DNA of 28,530 bases from assembly GCA_002345025.1 (NCBI GenBank), contig DDUX01000101.1, positions 1 through 28,530 on the forward strand. The letters are read 5' to 3'. The notes beneath the pieces were generated by a model. That model had not been told where the DNA came from and made no database searches. It saw only the letters and a list, made by a program, of their open reading frames with translations. Position 1 is the stretch's first letter, and every line of letters begins with the position of its first letter. Of this stretch, positions 11,179 through 19,168 are shown piece by piece. Source of the DNA: Candidatus Accumulibacter iunctus. Its GTDB lineage: Bacteria; Pseudomonadota; Gammaproteobacteria; Burkholderiales; Rhodocyclaceae. The position numbers were made by a program, and so were the translations under genes.

Positions 11179-12495
11179 TCAAGGTGGCGGCAGGCGCGGA
11201 AACTCGACGCGCGCCCGCAGGCCGCCGAGCCCTGCCTCAGCGAGCAGAACGCGCGCGTGATGACGCTCGGCGATGGCCCTGACGATCGCCAGCCCGAGGC
11301 CGCTGCCCATCTCGCCGGCCCGCGCGCGACGGTAGAAGCGATCGAAAACCCGCTCGCGTTCGGCGGGCGGGATTCCTTCTCCCGAATCGCAGACTTCGAC
11401 GAACGACACCGCGTCGGCGCTGCCGCTGACGACGTCCACGCGTCCGCCGCGCGGCGTGCAGCGCAGTGCATTGCTGACCAGGTTGGCAAGCAGGATGCGC
11501 AGGGCATCGGCTTCACCGCTGACGATGCAGGGCTGTTGCTGCGGCGGCGCACCGAGATCGATCTCGCGCGCCTCGGCCAGCGGCAAATGATCGGCAATCA
11601 CCTGCGCCGCGAGCTGCCGCAGGTCGACCGGCTGCAGCACCGGCTCGCTGGCGCCGGGCTCGAGTCGTGCCAGCGTCAGCAGCTGCTGCACCGAGTGAGT
11701 GGCCCGCTGCAGGCCGCCCCTGACTTCGGCGAAGGCTTCGGCGCGTGCCTCGGCATCGGCGGCGCGCTCGGCCAGCTGTACCTGCAACGTCAGCGCTGCG
11801 AGTGGCGTCCGCAGTTCGTGGGCCGCGTCGGCAACGAACTCGCGCTGCTGCTCGAGCGCTCGCTGCAACCGCATCAGGAGGTCGTTCAGCGCCACGACCA
11901 GTGGCAGCACCTCAGCCGGCACGTGCCGGACCGGCAACGGGTCGAGCGCAACTGCAGTACGCGTGCCAACGGCCTGCGCCACGTCGTCCAGCGGCCGCAG
12001 TCCGCGACCGATGACCACCCAGATCAGCACCCCGAGTACCGGCAGCAACAGCAGGAACGGCGCGACGATGCGCAGCGCCGCCGCCAGCGCCAGTTGGTCG
12101 CGCAACTGCATCGGCTGCGCTACCTGGATCACCTGCCCGGCCTGCTGCAGACCGAAAACCCGCCACTTGCCGAGGCCGGTATCGACCGTCGCGTAACCCA
12201 GGGACACCTGATGCGGCAACTCGTGCCGCGGATGCGACAGGTAGATGCGGGTGCCGTCGGCCGCCCAGATCTGCACCGAAAACTCCTCCACATCCTCGTC
12301 GCTACCAGGCTCACGCCGCATCGTGCCGTACCGCGCCGGATCGCGAAACGACAGCGCCAGTTGCCGCAACTGGTAATCGAGCAAAGCGCCGGCTTCGTCG
12401 CGCGCCGTCCGGTACGTCGCCAGCGCACCCGCCAGGGTGGCCAGGGTGATCACCGCCAGAAGTGCCAGCAGCAACTGGCGACGGATCGATCTCAT
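11179..12495 (-). CDS. Two-component sensor histidine kinase (QseC/TctE-like)
   Basis: This is a 438-residue membrane sensor kinase. Helix one is at residues 8-27 (LLLALLAVITLATLAGALAT) and a periplasmic sensor region of about 110 residues follows. Helix two is at roughly 143-163 (IVAPFLLLLPVLGVLIWVVI). Then come a HAMP-like linker and the dimerisation domain, with phosphoacceptor His226 in FVADAAHELRTPLAAL. The ATPase domain shows an N box (LLANLVSNALRCTPRGG), a G1 box (DSGEGIPPAER) and a G2 box (GSGLGLAIVRAIAE). The ATG overlaps the stop of the response-regulator gene by 4 bases (12492-12495), so the two are translationally coupled. The signal cannot be deduced. Confidence 0.93.
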   Translation of the reverse strand: MRSIRRQLLLALLAVITLATLAGALATYRTARDEAGALLDYQLRQLALSFRDPARYGTMRREPGSDEDVEEFSVQIWAADGTRIYLSHPRHELPHQVSLGYATVDTGLGKWRVFGLQQAGQVIQVAQPMQLRDQLALAAALRIVAPFLLLLPVLGVLIWVVIGRGLRPLDDVAQAVGTRTAVALDPLPVRHVPAEVLPLVVALNDLLMRLQRALEQQREFVADAAHELRTPLAALTLQVQLAERAADAEARAEAFAEVRGGLQRATHSVQQLLTLARLEPGASEPVLQPVDLRQLAAQVIADHLPLAEAREIDLGAPPQQQPCIVSGEADALRILLANLVSNALRCTPRGGRVDVVSGSADAVSFVEVCDSGEGIPPAERERVFDRFYRRARAGEMGSGLGLAIVRAIAERHHARVLLAEAGLGGLRARVEFPRLPPP

Positions 12496-13154
12496 GGCGC
12501 AGGCGGCACCAGATAGCCGACGCCGCGGATGTTCCGGATCCGTTCGGCGCCCAGCTTGCGACGCAACGAGTGGATATGCACCTCGACGGCATTGCTGCCG
12601 ATCTCCTCGCCCCAGCCGTAGAGACGTTCCTCGAGGTCGGCGCGTGACAGCGGGGTCCCCGGCCGTTCGAGCAGCGCCTGCAGCAGCGCAAACTCGCGTG
12701 CCGAGAGCAGCACCGGCTGACCGTTCTGCGTCAGCTCGTGGGTCGCCGGATTGAGCTGCAGATCGCCGACGACGAGCAGTGGCGCGGCTCGCCCGGCATG
12801 CCGACGCAGCACGGCGCGGATTCGCGCCGACAGTTCGTCGAGATCGAAAGGTTTGACCAGATAGTCGTCGGCGCCGGTGTCGAGCCCCCTGATGCGGTCG
12901 GCAACCGAATCGCGGGCGGTGATGACCAGCACCGGGATCGCGTTGGCGGCGCGCCGCAAACTGGCCAGCAGGTCGAGACCGGATGCCCCCGGCAGACCAA
13001 GGTCAAGCAGCAGCAACTCGTACGGCGCCGTCGCCAGGGCCAGTTCGCCGGCGCGCGCATCACGCACCCAGTCGACCGCGCAGCCATCCTGCCGCAGCCC
13101 CTGCTGGACGCTCCTGCCGATCATCGGGTCATCTTCAACCAGAAGCACGCGCAT
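12492..13154 (-). CDS. OmpR-family response regulator (QseB/TctD-like)
   Basis: This 220-residue transcription factor is the partner of the downstream kinase. The receiver domain (1-118) has the acidic pocket EDD (7-9), phosphoacceptor Asp51 in LLLLDLGLPG, the switch Thr in VLVITARD and the Lys in DDYLVKPF. The C-terminal winged-helix DNA-binding domain is at about 125-218 (LLSAREFALLQALLERPG; EVHIHSLRRKLG; IRGVGYLV). The segment YGWGEEIGSNAVEVHIHSLR resembles QseB/PmrA-type regulators. It is the first gene of the pair and lies divergent from hpnD, with its promoter expected in 13155-13398. No target gene is obvious in the window. Confidence 0.94.
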   Translation of the reverse strand: MRVLLVEDDPMIGRSVQQGLRQDGCAVDWVRDARAGELALATAPYELLLLDLGLPGASGLDLLASLRRAANAIPVLVITARDSVADRIRGLDTGADDYLVKPFDLDELSARIRAVLRRHAGRAAPLLVVGDLQLNPATHELTQNGQPVLLSAREFALLQALLERPGTPLSRADLEERLYGWGEEIGSNAVEVHIHSLRRKLGAERIRNIRGVGYLVPPAP

Positions 13155-13246
13155 CGTCGTGACCTGCCGCGAGAAGTGTCGTCGGACTCGCCACAGAGCT
13201 GCCGGCGGCGAGCGATCCGGGCGACCAGACAGAGTCTAGCGCCTTT

Positions 13247-13260
13247 CCACGGCGCCGTGG
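13247..13260. repeat. Perfect 14-bp palindrome in the regulator-hpnD intergenic region
   Basis: CCACGGCGCCGTGG lies between the divergent response-regulator and hpnD genes. It could be an operator, for example for the adjacent regulator, but in DNA this GC-rich such palindromes also arise by chance. Nothing else recognisable was found in 13155-13398. Confidence 0.25.
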
Positions 13261-13398
13261 GCCGCTCCTGGCACCGGCCGGACCGACCGCCTGGCGCGGC
13301 GTGCCGGTGGTCGCGCGCGGCCGTGGCGGCATCACGGCACCCGCCGCGACAGCAAGTCATGGGAGAATGAGCGCCTGGTGGCAACCCTGAGACTGCCG

Positions 13399-14232
13399 AT
13401 GACTCCCGACGAATACTGCCAACAGAAGGCCGCCCGCAGCGGTTCGAGCTTCTACTACAGTTTCCTCTTCCTGCCGGCCGCGCAGCGGCGCGCGATCACC
13501 GCCCTCTACGCCTTCTGCCGCGAGGTCGATGACGTCGTTGACGAGTGCCAGGACCCGCAGCTCGCGGCGACCAAACTCGCCTGGTGGCGCCAGGAACTGA
13601 CGCGGGTGGCGACCGGCCAGGCGCAGCATCCGGTGTCACAGGCGCTGCAGGCGGCGAGTGCCGAGTACAACCTGCCGCAGGAACAGCTGCAGGAGATCAT
13701 CGACGGCATGGAGATGGACCTGCAGCAGTCACGCTATCTCGACTTTCGCGCGCTGTCGCTCTACTGTCACCGCGTCGCCGGCGTCGTCGGCCTGCTCGCG
13801 GCGGAGATCTTCGGCTACCAGGATCGCCGGACGCGCAAGTACGCGCACGATCTCGGGCTCGCGTTCCAACTCACCAACATCATCCGCGATGTCGGCGAGG
13901 ATGCCCGCCGTGGCCGCATCTATCTGCCGATCGACGAACTGCAACGCTTCGAGGTGCCCGCTGCCGACATCCTCAACGCCCGCCATTCAGAGAACTTCCG
14001 CCGGCTGATGGATTTCCAGATCGAGCGCGCCGAGAGCTACTACGCGCAGGCAATCGCGCAACTGCCGGCGGCGGACCGCCGGCAGCAACGTCCCGGTCTG
14101 GTGATGGCGGCCATCTATCGCACGCTGCTCGACGAGATCAAGCGCGACGGCTGCCAGGTGCTGCGCCAGCGAACTTCGCTGACGCCGCTGCGCAAGCTCT
14201 GGATCGCCTGGCGAACCTGGGTGCGGGGATGA
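13399..14232 (+). CDS. hpnD: Presqualene diphosphate synthase HpnD
   Basis: HpnD joins two farnesyl diphosphates to presqualene diphosphate, the first step of the HpnCDE route to squalene for hopanoids. With the ATG at 13399 it has 277 residues and begins MTPDEYCQQKAA, the usual family N-terminus. A GTG at 13378 would add seven residues and has a GGGAG about 12 bases upstream, so the start is not fully settled. The two Asp-rich prenyl-diphosphate motifs are visible: CREVDDVVDE and NIIRDVGEDARRGRIYLP. SGSSFYYSFLFLP is also typical of squalene/phytoene synthase-like proteins. The stop overlaps the hpnE start (ATGA), so the two are coupled. hpnC is not adjacent. Confidence 0.92.
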   Translation: MTPDEYCQQKAARSGSSFYYSFLFLPAAQRRAITALYAFCREVDDVVDECQDPQLAATKLAWWRQELTRVATGQAQHPVSQALQAASAEYNLPQEQLQEIIDGMEMDLQQSRYLDFRALSLYCHRVAGVVGLLAAEIFGYQDRRTRKYAHDLGLAFQLTNIIRDVGEDARRGRIYLPIDELQRFEVPAADILNARHSENFRRLMDFQIERAESYYAQAIAQLPAADRRQQRPGLVMAAIYRTLLDEIKRDGCQVLRQRTSLTPLRKLWIAWRTWVRG

Positions 14233-15584
14233 AGGCCGCCGTCGTCGGTGGCGGCTGGGCAGGACTGACGGCAGCAGTCGAACTGGCGCAGGCGGGCTTC
14301 CGGGTCACCGTCTTCGAGGCCGCCAGACAACTCGGCGGTCGCGCACGCAGCGTCGAGCTGCGGGGACATTGCCTCGACAACGGGCAGCACATACTGCTCG
14401 GCGCCTACCGCGAGACGCTGCGCCTCATGCGCACGGTCGGCGCCGATCCCGACCGGCTGCTGCGGCGATTGCCGCTCGAACTGTACTTTCCCGGCAGCCT
14501 GCCGCGGCCCTTCCGGCTGCGGCTGCCACGGCTGCCGCCACCCGTGCATCTCGCCGTCGGGCTGCTCGCGGCGGCCGGCCCGGCAATCGCCGAGAAGCTC
14601 GCGGCGGCGCGTTTTCTCCGCGCCCTGCAACGCGACGGCTATCGAGTGCGGGAAAGCGACAGCGTCGCCGAACTCCTTGATCGCCACGGTCAAGGCGGAC
14701 TGCTGCGCAGCCATCTCTGGGAAGCACTCTGCCTCGCCGCGCTGAACACGCCGCCGGCGAACGCCTCGGCCCAGATCTTCGCCAACACGCTGCGCGACAG
14801 CCTCGGCAGCGGACGCGCGGCAACCGACCTGCTGCTGCCGGCGACCGATCTCGATCGGCTGCTGCCGACAGCCGCAGCCGCCTTCATCCGCAGGCACGGC
14901 GGCGAAATTCGCCACGGCTGCCGGATTCGCCGCATCGAAGCCGGACCGAGAGTTCTCGGGGAAGCCTTCGACTGCGCCGTCCTCGCCGTCGGCGCGCAGC
15001 ATGCGCCAGCGCTGCTCGCCGGCCATCCGGCGACGTCGGCGTTGGCGCAGACCCTCGCCGGCTACCGCTTCGAACCGATCGCCACCGTCTATCTCGGCTT
15101 TCCGCCGCAGATCTCGCTGCCGCTGCCGATGCTCGGCCTTGCCAGCCGCTCGCCGACGGACGTCGGCCAGTGGGTCTTCGATCGCGGCGCCCTCTGTGGC
15201 ACCGCCGGCCTCCTGGCGTTCGTCCTCAGCGCGCACGGACCCTGGGAAGAACTCGACAACGCAACGCTGGCGGCGCGGCTCGCCGAGCAGCTCGCCGTCA
15301 CCCTGCGGCGCCGCCTGCCTCCGGTTCTCTGGCAGCAGGTGATCCGCGAACAGCGGGCGACCTTCTCCTGCCGCCCCGGCCTTCCCCGTCCGGGCGCGCA
15401 CACCGAGCTCAGTGGCTGGTGGCTGGCGGGTGATCATGCCTGCGCCGAGTATCCGGCGACGCTCGAGGCGGCGGTGCGCAGCGGCGTCGCCGCCGCCCGC
15501 GCAATCACGGCATCTCTTCCAGCCGGCCGGCATGCATTCGCAGGCGACGCGAGCAGCGTGCCGCGATCTCCTCGTCGTGCGTGA
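14229..15584 (+). CDS. hpnE: Hydroxysqualene dehydroxylase HpnE (FAD-dependent)
   Basis: HpnE is an FAD-dependent amine-oxidase-fold enzyme that reduces hydroxysqualene to squalene, the last step of the HpnCDE pathway. It has 451 residues. The N-terminal dinucleotide-binding fold is clear (VVGGGWAGLTAAVELAQAG, then VFEAARQLGGRARS), followed by DNGQHILLGAY. The C-terminal FAD contact region reads WWLAGDHACAEYPATLEAAV. Family members normally end soon after this point. Here about 27 further residues (PAGRHAFAGDASSVPRSP and on) overlap the convergent ABC ATPase gene by 80 bases and may be non-functional tail. Start and coupling: the ATG overlaps the hpnD stop. Confidence 0.92.
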   Translation: MKAAVVGGGWAGLTAAVELAQAGFRVTVFEAARQLGGRARSVELRGHCLDNGQHILLGAYRETLRLMRTVGADPDRLLRRLPLELYFPGSLPRPFRLRLPRLPPPVHLAVGLLAAAGPAIAEKLAAARFLRALQRDGYRVRESDSVAELLDRHGQGGLLRSHLWEALCLAALNTPPANASAQIFANTLRDSLGSGRAATDLLLPATDLDRLLPTAAAAFIRRHGGEIRHGCRIRRIEAGPRVLGEAFDCAVLAVGAQHAPALLAGHPATSALAQTLAGYRFEPIATVYLGFPPQISLPLPMLGLASRSPTDVGQWVFDRGALCGTAGLLAFVLSAHGPWEELDNATLAARLAEQLAVTLRRRLPPVLWQQVIREQRATFSCRPGLPRPGAHTELSGWWLAGDHACAEYPATLEAAVRSGVAAARAITASLPAGRHAFAGDASSVPRSPRRA

Positions 15585-16191
15585 CGAGGATCAGCGTCGT
15601 ACCGCGCTCGGCGTTGAGCGCAAACATCAGCTCGATCACCTGATGACCGGTCGCCGCATCGAGATTGCCCGTCGGCTCATCGGCGAGAACCAGCTGCGGT
15701 CCGGGGGCGAAGGCACGCGCCAGGGCGACGCGCTGCTGCTCGCCGCCGGACAGGTGCTTCGGATAATGCCGCAGGCGTTGCGCCAGGCCGACGCGCTGCA
15801 GCCAGAACTCGGCCTGACTGCGGGCGTTCGCGGTACCGGCGAGTTCGAGCGGCAGCATCACGTTCTCGAGTGCAGTCAGCGACGGCAGCAACTGGAAGCT
15901 CTGAAAGACGAATCCCAGCAGGCGCCCACGCAGCGTCGCCCGCGCATCCTCGTCGAGACCGCCAAGCTCCTCGCCGGCCAGCCGCACCGAGCCGCTGCTC
16001 GCGAGATCGAGTCCTGCCAGCAGGCCGAGAAGGGTCGACTTGCCGGAACCTGAAGCACCGACGATCGCCACCGTCTCGGCGGCGGCGACGACGAACGAAA
16101 TATCGTGCAGAATGGTCAACGGCTCGCCACCGTTGTCTACGCGTTTGGCGAGTTCATTGACCTCAACGACCATCGATGTTGCTCGAACCAT
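15505..16191 (-). CDS. ybbA: ABC transporter ATP-binding protein, YbbA/LolD type
   Basis: This 228-residue cytoplasmic ATPase has Walker A GASGSGKST, a Q-loop (FVFQSFQLLPSL), the signature LSGGEQQRVALARA, Walker B LVLADEPTGNLD and a switch His (LVTHDEE). Its sequence and its divergent pairing with tesA match E. coli YbbA, the ATPase partner of the permease YbbP. No permease gene follows: the downstream neighbour is the convergent hpnE. I chose the ATG at 16191, with GGGGA 8 bases upstream; an ATG at 16173 is the alternative. The 16191 start overlaps the tesA start on the other strand (CATG, 16189-16192). Confidence 0.87.
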   Translation of the reverse strand: MVRATSMVVEVNELAKRVDNGGEPLTILHDISFVVAAAETVAIVGASGSGKSTLLGLLAGLDLASSGSVRLAGEELGGLDEDARATLRGRLLGFVFQSFQLLPSLTALENVMLPLELAGTANARSQAEFWLQRVGLAQRLRHYPKHLSGGEQQRVALARAFAPGPQLVLADEPTGNLDAATGHQVIELMFALNAERGTTLILVTHDEEIAARCSRRLRMHAGRLEEMP

Positions 16192-16831
16192 GCCCGATTT
16201 CCCCAAGTACTGCTGCTTCCTGCTCGTCAGCCGCTGCCTCCTGCTCGTCAGCCTGATGCTGCTCGGCAGCGGCGCCGCGCAGGCGGCAAGGAACATCCTC
16301 GTCTTCGGTGACTCGCTGTCGGCGGGCTACGGCATTCGCCAGGATGCCGCCTGGCCCGCCTTGCTGAGCAGGCGCCTGCAAGAGAAGAAGCTCGATTATA
16401 AGGTGATCAACCTCAGCATCTCGGGTGAAACCACCAGTGGTGGGCGGGCACGCATCGACGAGGCCCTCGACAGACACTCGCCGCAGGTGGTCATCGTCGC
16501 CCTCGGCGCCAACGATGGCCTGCGCGGGCTGCCGCTGGTGCAACTGCGCGACAACCTGACGGCGATCGTCGCCAGCGCGCAGAAGAGGAATGCCCGCGTG
16601 CTCCTCGTCGGCCAGCGCATCCCGCCCAACTACGGGCCCTACGCTGCGCAGTTCCACGCCGCCTTCGGCGAGGTGGCGAAAGCCCGCAAGACGGCGCTGG
16701 TGGACTTTCTGCTCGATGGCGTGGCGACGCAGGCGCAACTGTTCCAGGCCGACAACCTGCACCCGACCGCCGAAGCGCAGCCGCTGCTGCTCGACAATGT
16801 CTGGCGGGGCCTGGCACCACTGCTAAAATAG
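16190..16831 (+). CDS. tesA: Periplasmic arylesterase / lysophospholipase L1 (TesA-like, GDSL family)
   Basis: This is a 213-residue SGNH hydrolase. A signal peptide occupies residues 1-32 (hydrophobic 10-25, ending GAAQA), so the enzyme is periplasmic. The four SGNH blocks are present: GDSLSAGYG with nucleophile Ser42, SGETTSGG, GANDGLR, and DNLHP with the catalytic Asp and His. E. coli TesA hydrolyses acyl-CoA thioesters, lysophospholipids and aryl esters. The gene is divergent from ybbA, as in E. coli, and the two start codons overlap. No ribosome binding site is visible before the ATG. The signal peptide contains an in-frame 14-base direct repeat (16219-16232 and 16240-16253), giving LLVS twice. 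Confidence 0.9.
   Translation: MPDFPKYCCFLLVSRCLLLVSLMLLGSGAAQAARNILVFGDSLSAGYGIRQDAAWPALLSRRLQEKKLDYKVINLSISGETTSGGRARIDEALDRHSPQVVIVALGANDGLRGLPLVQLRDNLTAIVASAQKRNARVLLVGQRIPPNYGPYAAQFHAAFGEVAKARKTALVDFLLDGVATQAQLFQADNLHPTAEAQPLLLDNVWRGLAPLLK
16821..16829 (+). promoter_or_regulatory. Extended -10 promoter candidate for selU, inside the end of tesA
   Basis: TGCTAAAAT matches the extended -10 consensus TGnTATAAT at all but one base. It lies 31 bases before the selU start and overlaps the last tesA codons. No good -35 is visible, as expected for an extended -10 promoter. CACT (16817-16820) and AGTG (16829-16832) flank the box as a short dyad. Confidence 0.35.
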
Positions 16832-16859
16832 TGCCCCGCAAGCCTGAGGCGCTGGCCGC

Positions 16860-17912
16860 ATGAAACATGACATCGCGACGATCGGACAGCTCGCCGATCT
16901 GTCGGCCTTCGACGAGATCATCGATGTGCGTTCACCGGCCGAATTCGCCGAGGACCACATTCCCGGATCGGTGAATTGCCCGGTGCTCGACGATGAACAG
17001 CGCAGCGAAGTCGGCACGCTCTACAAACAGGTGTCGCCCTTCGCCGCCCGCAGGATCGGTGCCGCCTACGTCGCCGAGAACATCGCCGACCATCTGCGCA
17101 CACGCTTCTGTCAGCGCGACCGAAACTGGCGCCCGCTCGTCGTCTGCTGGCGAGGCGGCCAGCGCAGCGGCTCGCTGACCCACATCCTGCGGCGCGTCGG
17201 CTGGGATGCGCAACAACTCGAAGGCGGCTACAAGAGCTATCGCCGACTGGTCGTCGCGAGTCTCGCCGAGATGCCGCGACGGCTGTCGCTGACGGTCATC
17301 TGCGGCGCCACCGGCAGTGGCAAGAGCCGGCTCCTGCAGGCCATCGGGGCGCACGGCGAACAGATCCTGGATCTCGAGGAACTGGCCTGCCACAAGGGCT
17401 CGGTGCTCGGCGTCCTGCCGAACTGCCCGCAGCCATCCCAGAAGATGTTCGAATCCCGCCTGCTGACGTCCCTGGCGGCACTGGACCCGCAGCGGCGGGT
17501 GTTCGTCGAGGCGGAGAGCCGCCGGATCGGCTCGCTGCAACTCCCGGAAGCACTGATCGAAACCATGCGCGCCGGCGAGTGCATCAGCATCGAGGCGACG
17601 ATCGACTCGCGCGTCGACTTCCTGCTGCGGGATTACGATTACTTCCTGAGCGCCCCGGACTGGCTGCTGGTCCGCCTGCACGCCCTGCGCAACCTGCAGA
17701 GCGCCGAGACCCTCCGGCGCTGGGGCGAGTACACGCGCAATGCCTGCTGGCGCGAACTGGTCCGGGAACTGCTGCAACTGCACTATGACCCGCTCTACTG
17801 CCGCTCGCAGAAACAGAACTATTCCGGCTTCGGTACGCCGAAGACGCTGTCCACCGACGATCTGAGCGCAGTCGGGATCGAGACCCTGGCAGGCCACGTC
17901 TGCGCCCTCTGA
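16860..17912 (+). CDS. selU: tRNA 2-selenouridine synthase (SelU/MnmH/YbbB)
   Basis: This 350-residue enzyme converts 2-thiouridine at the wobble position of certain tRNAs to 2-selenouridine via a geranylated intermediate, using selenophosphate. The rhodanese domain (about 1-130) carries the catalytic Cys96 in VVCWRGGQRSGSL. It begins with FDEIIDVRSPAEFAEDHIPG. A P-loop domain follows with GATGSGKS (149-156). This two-domain order and the CWRGGQRS motif are diagnostic of the family. It suggests that the organism makes selenophosphate (SelD), which is not in the window. TGAGG is about 10 bases before the ATG. The gene lies 28 bases after tesA. Confidence 0.95.
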   Translation: MKHDIATIGQLADLSAFDEIIDVRSPAEFAEDHIPGSVNCPVLDDEQRSEVGTLYKQVSPFAARRIGAAYVAENIADHLRTRFCQRDRNWRPLVVCWRGGQRSGSLTHILRRVGWDAQQLEGGYKSYRRLVVASLAEMPRRLSLTVICGATGSGKSRLLQAIGAHGEQILDLEELACHKGSVLGVLPNCPQPSQKMFESRLLTSLAALDPQRRVFVEAESRRIGSLQLPEALIETMRAGECISIEATIDSRVDFLLRDYDYFLSAPDWLLVRLHALRNLQSAETLRRWGEYTRNACWRELVRELLQLHYDPLYCRSQKQNYSGFGTPKTLSTDDLSAVGIETLAGHVCAL

Positions 17913-17920
17913 TTGGCTCG

Positions 17921-18490
17921 TCAGAGCCGGGCGACGAGGTCGCCGCGCACCGCACAGAGGCGCTGCACCATCGCCAGCCGCGGACTCTCGGTCAGCCCCT
18001 CCTCGAACGCCACCACCTGCCAGCCCGGCCGTCTCACCCAGCCGAGCATCTCCTGCGATTGCAGGAGATACTGCGGACTCGCAGGGCGGCCAAAGCGCTC
18101 GTTGCCGACCATGAAAGTCTCGTAGATCAGCACTCCCGGGTCGGCCAGCGACGCCAGCAGATCCTCGACGCCGGGGCGGAAGAGGTAGTTGGTGACGACG
18201 ATGCCGGCGAACAAGCGGCCACCATAGGGCCAGCCAGCGGTCTCGAGATCCGCCTGGCGAAGCGATACACCAGCGACGCCATGCAGCGCGGCCAGCGCCC
18301 GTGCGTCGCGATCGACCGCTTCCACCCGCTGCCCGAGCGCGGCCAGCAGGCGCGCATGCCGGCCGCTGCCACAGGCAACATCGAGGACCTCGCCGGCCGT
18401 CGGCAGCAGCGGCGCGAATCGCCGTACCCAGGCCGATGGCACAGATTCTGCAGGAGAAAATCTCAGCACCGCTTTCCTTTCGATTATCAT
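17921..18490 (-). CDS. Class I SAM-dependent methyltransferase (TehB-like)
   Basis: This small cytoplasmic methyltransferase has 189 residues. The SAM-binding motif I is VLDVACGSGRHARLLA (about 35-50), followed by an acidic strand end (VEAVDRDARAL), a motif II-like region (LRQADLET) and GIVVTNYLFRP. The C-terminal part reads YETFMVGNERFGRP. These features resemble TehB-like proteins often annotated as tellurite resistance or thiopurine methyltransferases. The substrate is unknown. The ATG at 18490 has a poor ribosome site; a GTG at 18469, preceded by AGGA, is a plausible alternative. It is convergent with selU (8 bases apart) and divergent from the OsmC gene with only 26 bases between. Confidence 0.8.
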   Translation of the reverse strand: MIIERKAVLRFSPAESVPSAWVRRFAPLLPTAGEVLDVACGSGRHARLLAALGQRVEAVDRDARALAALHGVAGVSLRQADLETAGWPYGGRLFAGIVVTNYLFRPGVEDLLASLADPGVLIYETFMVGNERFGRPASPQYLLQSQEMLGWVRRPGWQVVAFEEGLTESPRLAMVQRLCAVRGDLVARL

Positions 18491-18516
18491 CCGACCAATC
18501 GCGTCGGAGAAGGCAG

Positions 18517-18942
18517 ATGGCAGAAGACATGCAGCATGATCAGGTCCTCGTCAGCGAAAACGGACGCGGACCTTACCAGCAGACGATCCGCATCGGCAAG
18601 CACCTGTTGCTCGCCGACGAGCCTGCCTCCCTCGGTGGCGAAGACGCCGGTCCGGCACCATTCGACCTCCTGCTCGCCAGCCTCGGCGCCTGCACCTCGA
18701 TCACCCTGCGCATGTACGCCGAGCGCAAGCGGATGCCGCTGACGCGGGTGAGTGTCGAACTGCAGCACGACCGCGTCGCGGTCGCCGGCGGCGGCACGCG
18801 CGAGCACATCGTTCGCCGCATCCGGCTCGAAGGCGACCTGAGTGCCGATCAGCGCGGCGCGCTGCTGGCGATCGCCAACAAGTGCCCGATGTACCGCACG
18901 CTACATTCCGAGCTGCAGATCGACAGTCTGGTCGTCGCATGA
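18517..18942 (+). CDS. OsmC/YhfA-like redox protein
   Basis: This 141-residue OsmC-family protein is of the kind that reduces organic hydroperoxides with a peroxidatic and a resolving Cys. Cys59 lies in SLGACTSITLRMYAERK and Cys123 in NKCPMYRTL, matching the conserved pair. Proteins of this length with CP-x-x-RTL are usually called OsmC family or YhfA-like rather than OhrA. GGAGAAGG lies just upstream of the ATG at 18517. Cytoplasmic location is expected; no signal sequence is present. It is divergent from the methyltransferase, so the two may share a control region of only 26 bases. Confidence 0.88.
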   Translation: MAEDMQHDQVLVSENGRGPYQQTIRIGKHLLLADEPASLGGEDAGPAPFDLLLASLGACTSITLRMYAERKRMPLTRVSVELQHDRVAVAGGGTREHIVRRIRLEGDLSADQRGALLAIANKCPMYRTLHSELQIDSLVVA

Positions 18943-18959
18943 GGCGGCGCATCGAGGCT

Positions 18960-18983
18960 GCCGGCGCAGGGCCCTGCGCCGGC
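18960..18983. repeat. Perfect 24-bp palindrome downstream of the OsmC gene
   Basis: GCCGGCGCAGGG is followed directly by its exact reverse complement, 17 bases after the OsmC stop. As RNA it would form a very stable hairpin. No T-run follows, so it would be a non-canonical terminator or a binding site. It is the only strong structure in the 18943-19168 gap apart from the ribosome site near the end. Confidence 0.5.
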
Positions 18984-19151
18984 GTCGCGATGGCCGCATC
19001 CCGTGCGCGCCTGCCGGGTGACGGGAACTGGCCCCAAGTGTGCCGTAAGTCGCAGCGCCGATCGATTGGAGGCAGCTCCCTAGAGACTTCGGCAGCCGGT
19101 TGTGGTAAATTGATGCAGTGCAACATCAACCACAGCGACACCTCTCACGCC

Positions 19152-19160
19152 GGAGGTGAT
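19152..19160 (+). promoter_or_regulatory. Unusually strong Shine-Dalgarno sequence of the Pat-like gene
   Basis: GGAGGTGAT is complementary over nine bases to the 16S rRNA 3' end and ends 8 bases before the ATG at 19169. It decides the start: a TTG at 19160 would overlap the site itself. Confidence 0.7.
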
Positions 19161-19168
19161 TGGCCATC

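Noticed and set aside
11050..12516. Long plus-strand open frame opposite the sensor kinase
   Set aside because: It is the antisense shadow of a clear histidine kinase; the product is Arg/Gln-rich with no known motifs. GC-rich codon bias opens such frames throughout the window.
17915..17928. Small hairpin GGCTC-GTCA-GAGCC between selU and the methyltransferase
   Set aside because: The five-base stem has no T-run on either strand and overlaps the methyltransferase stop; too weak for a terminator call.
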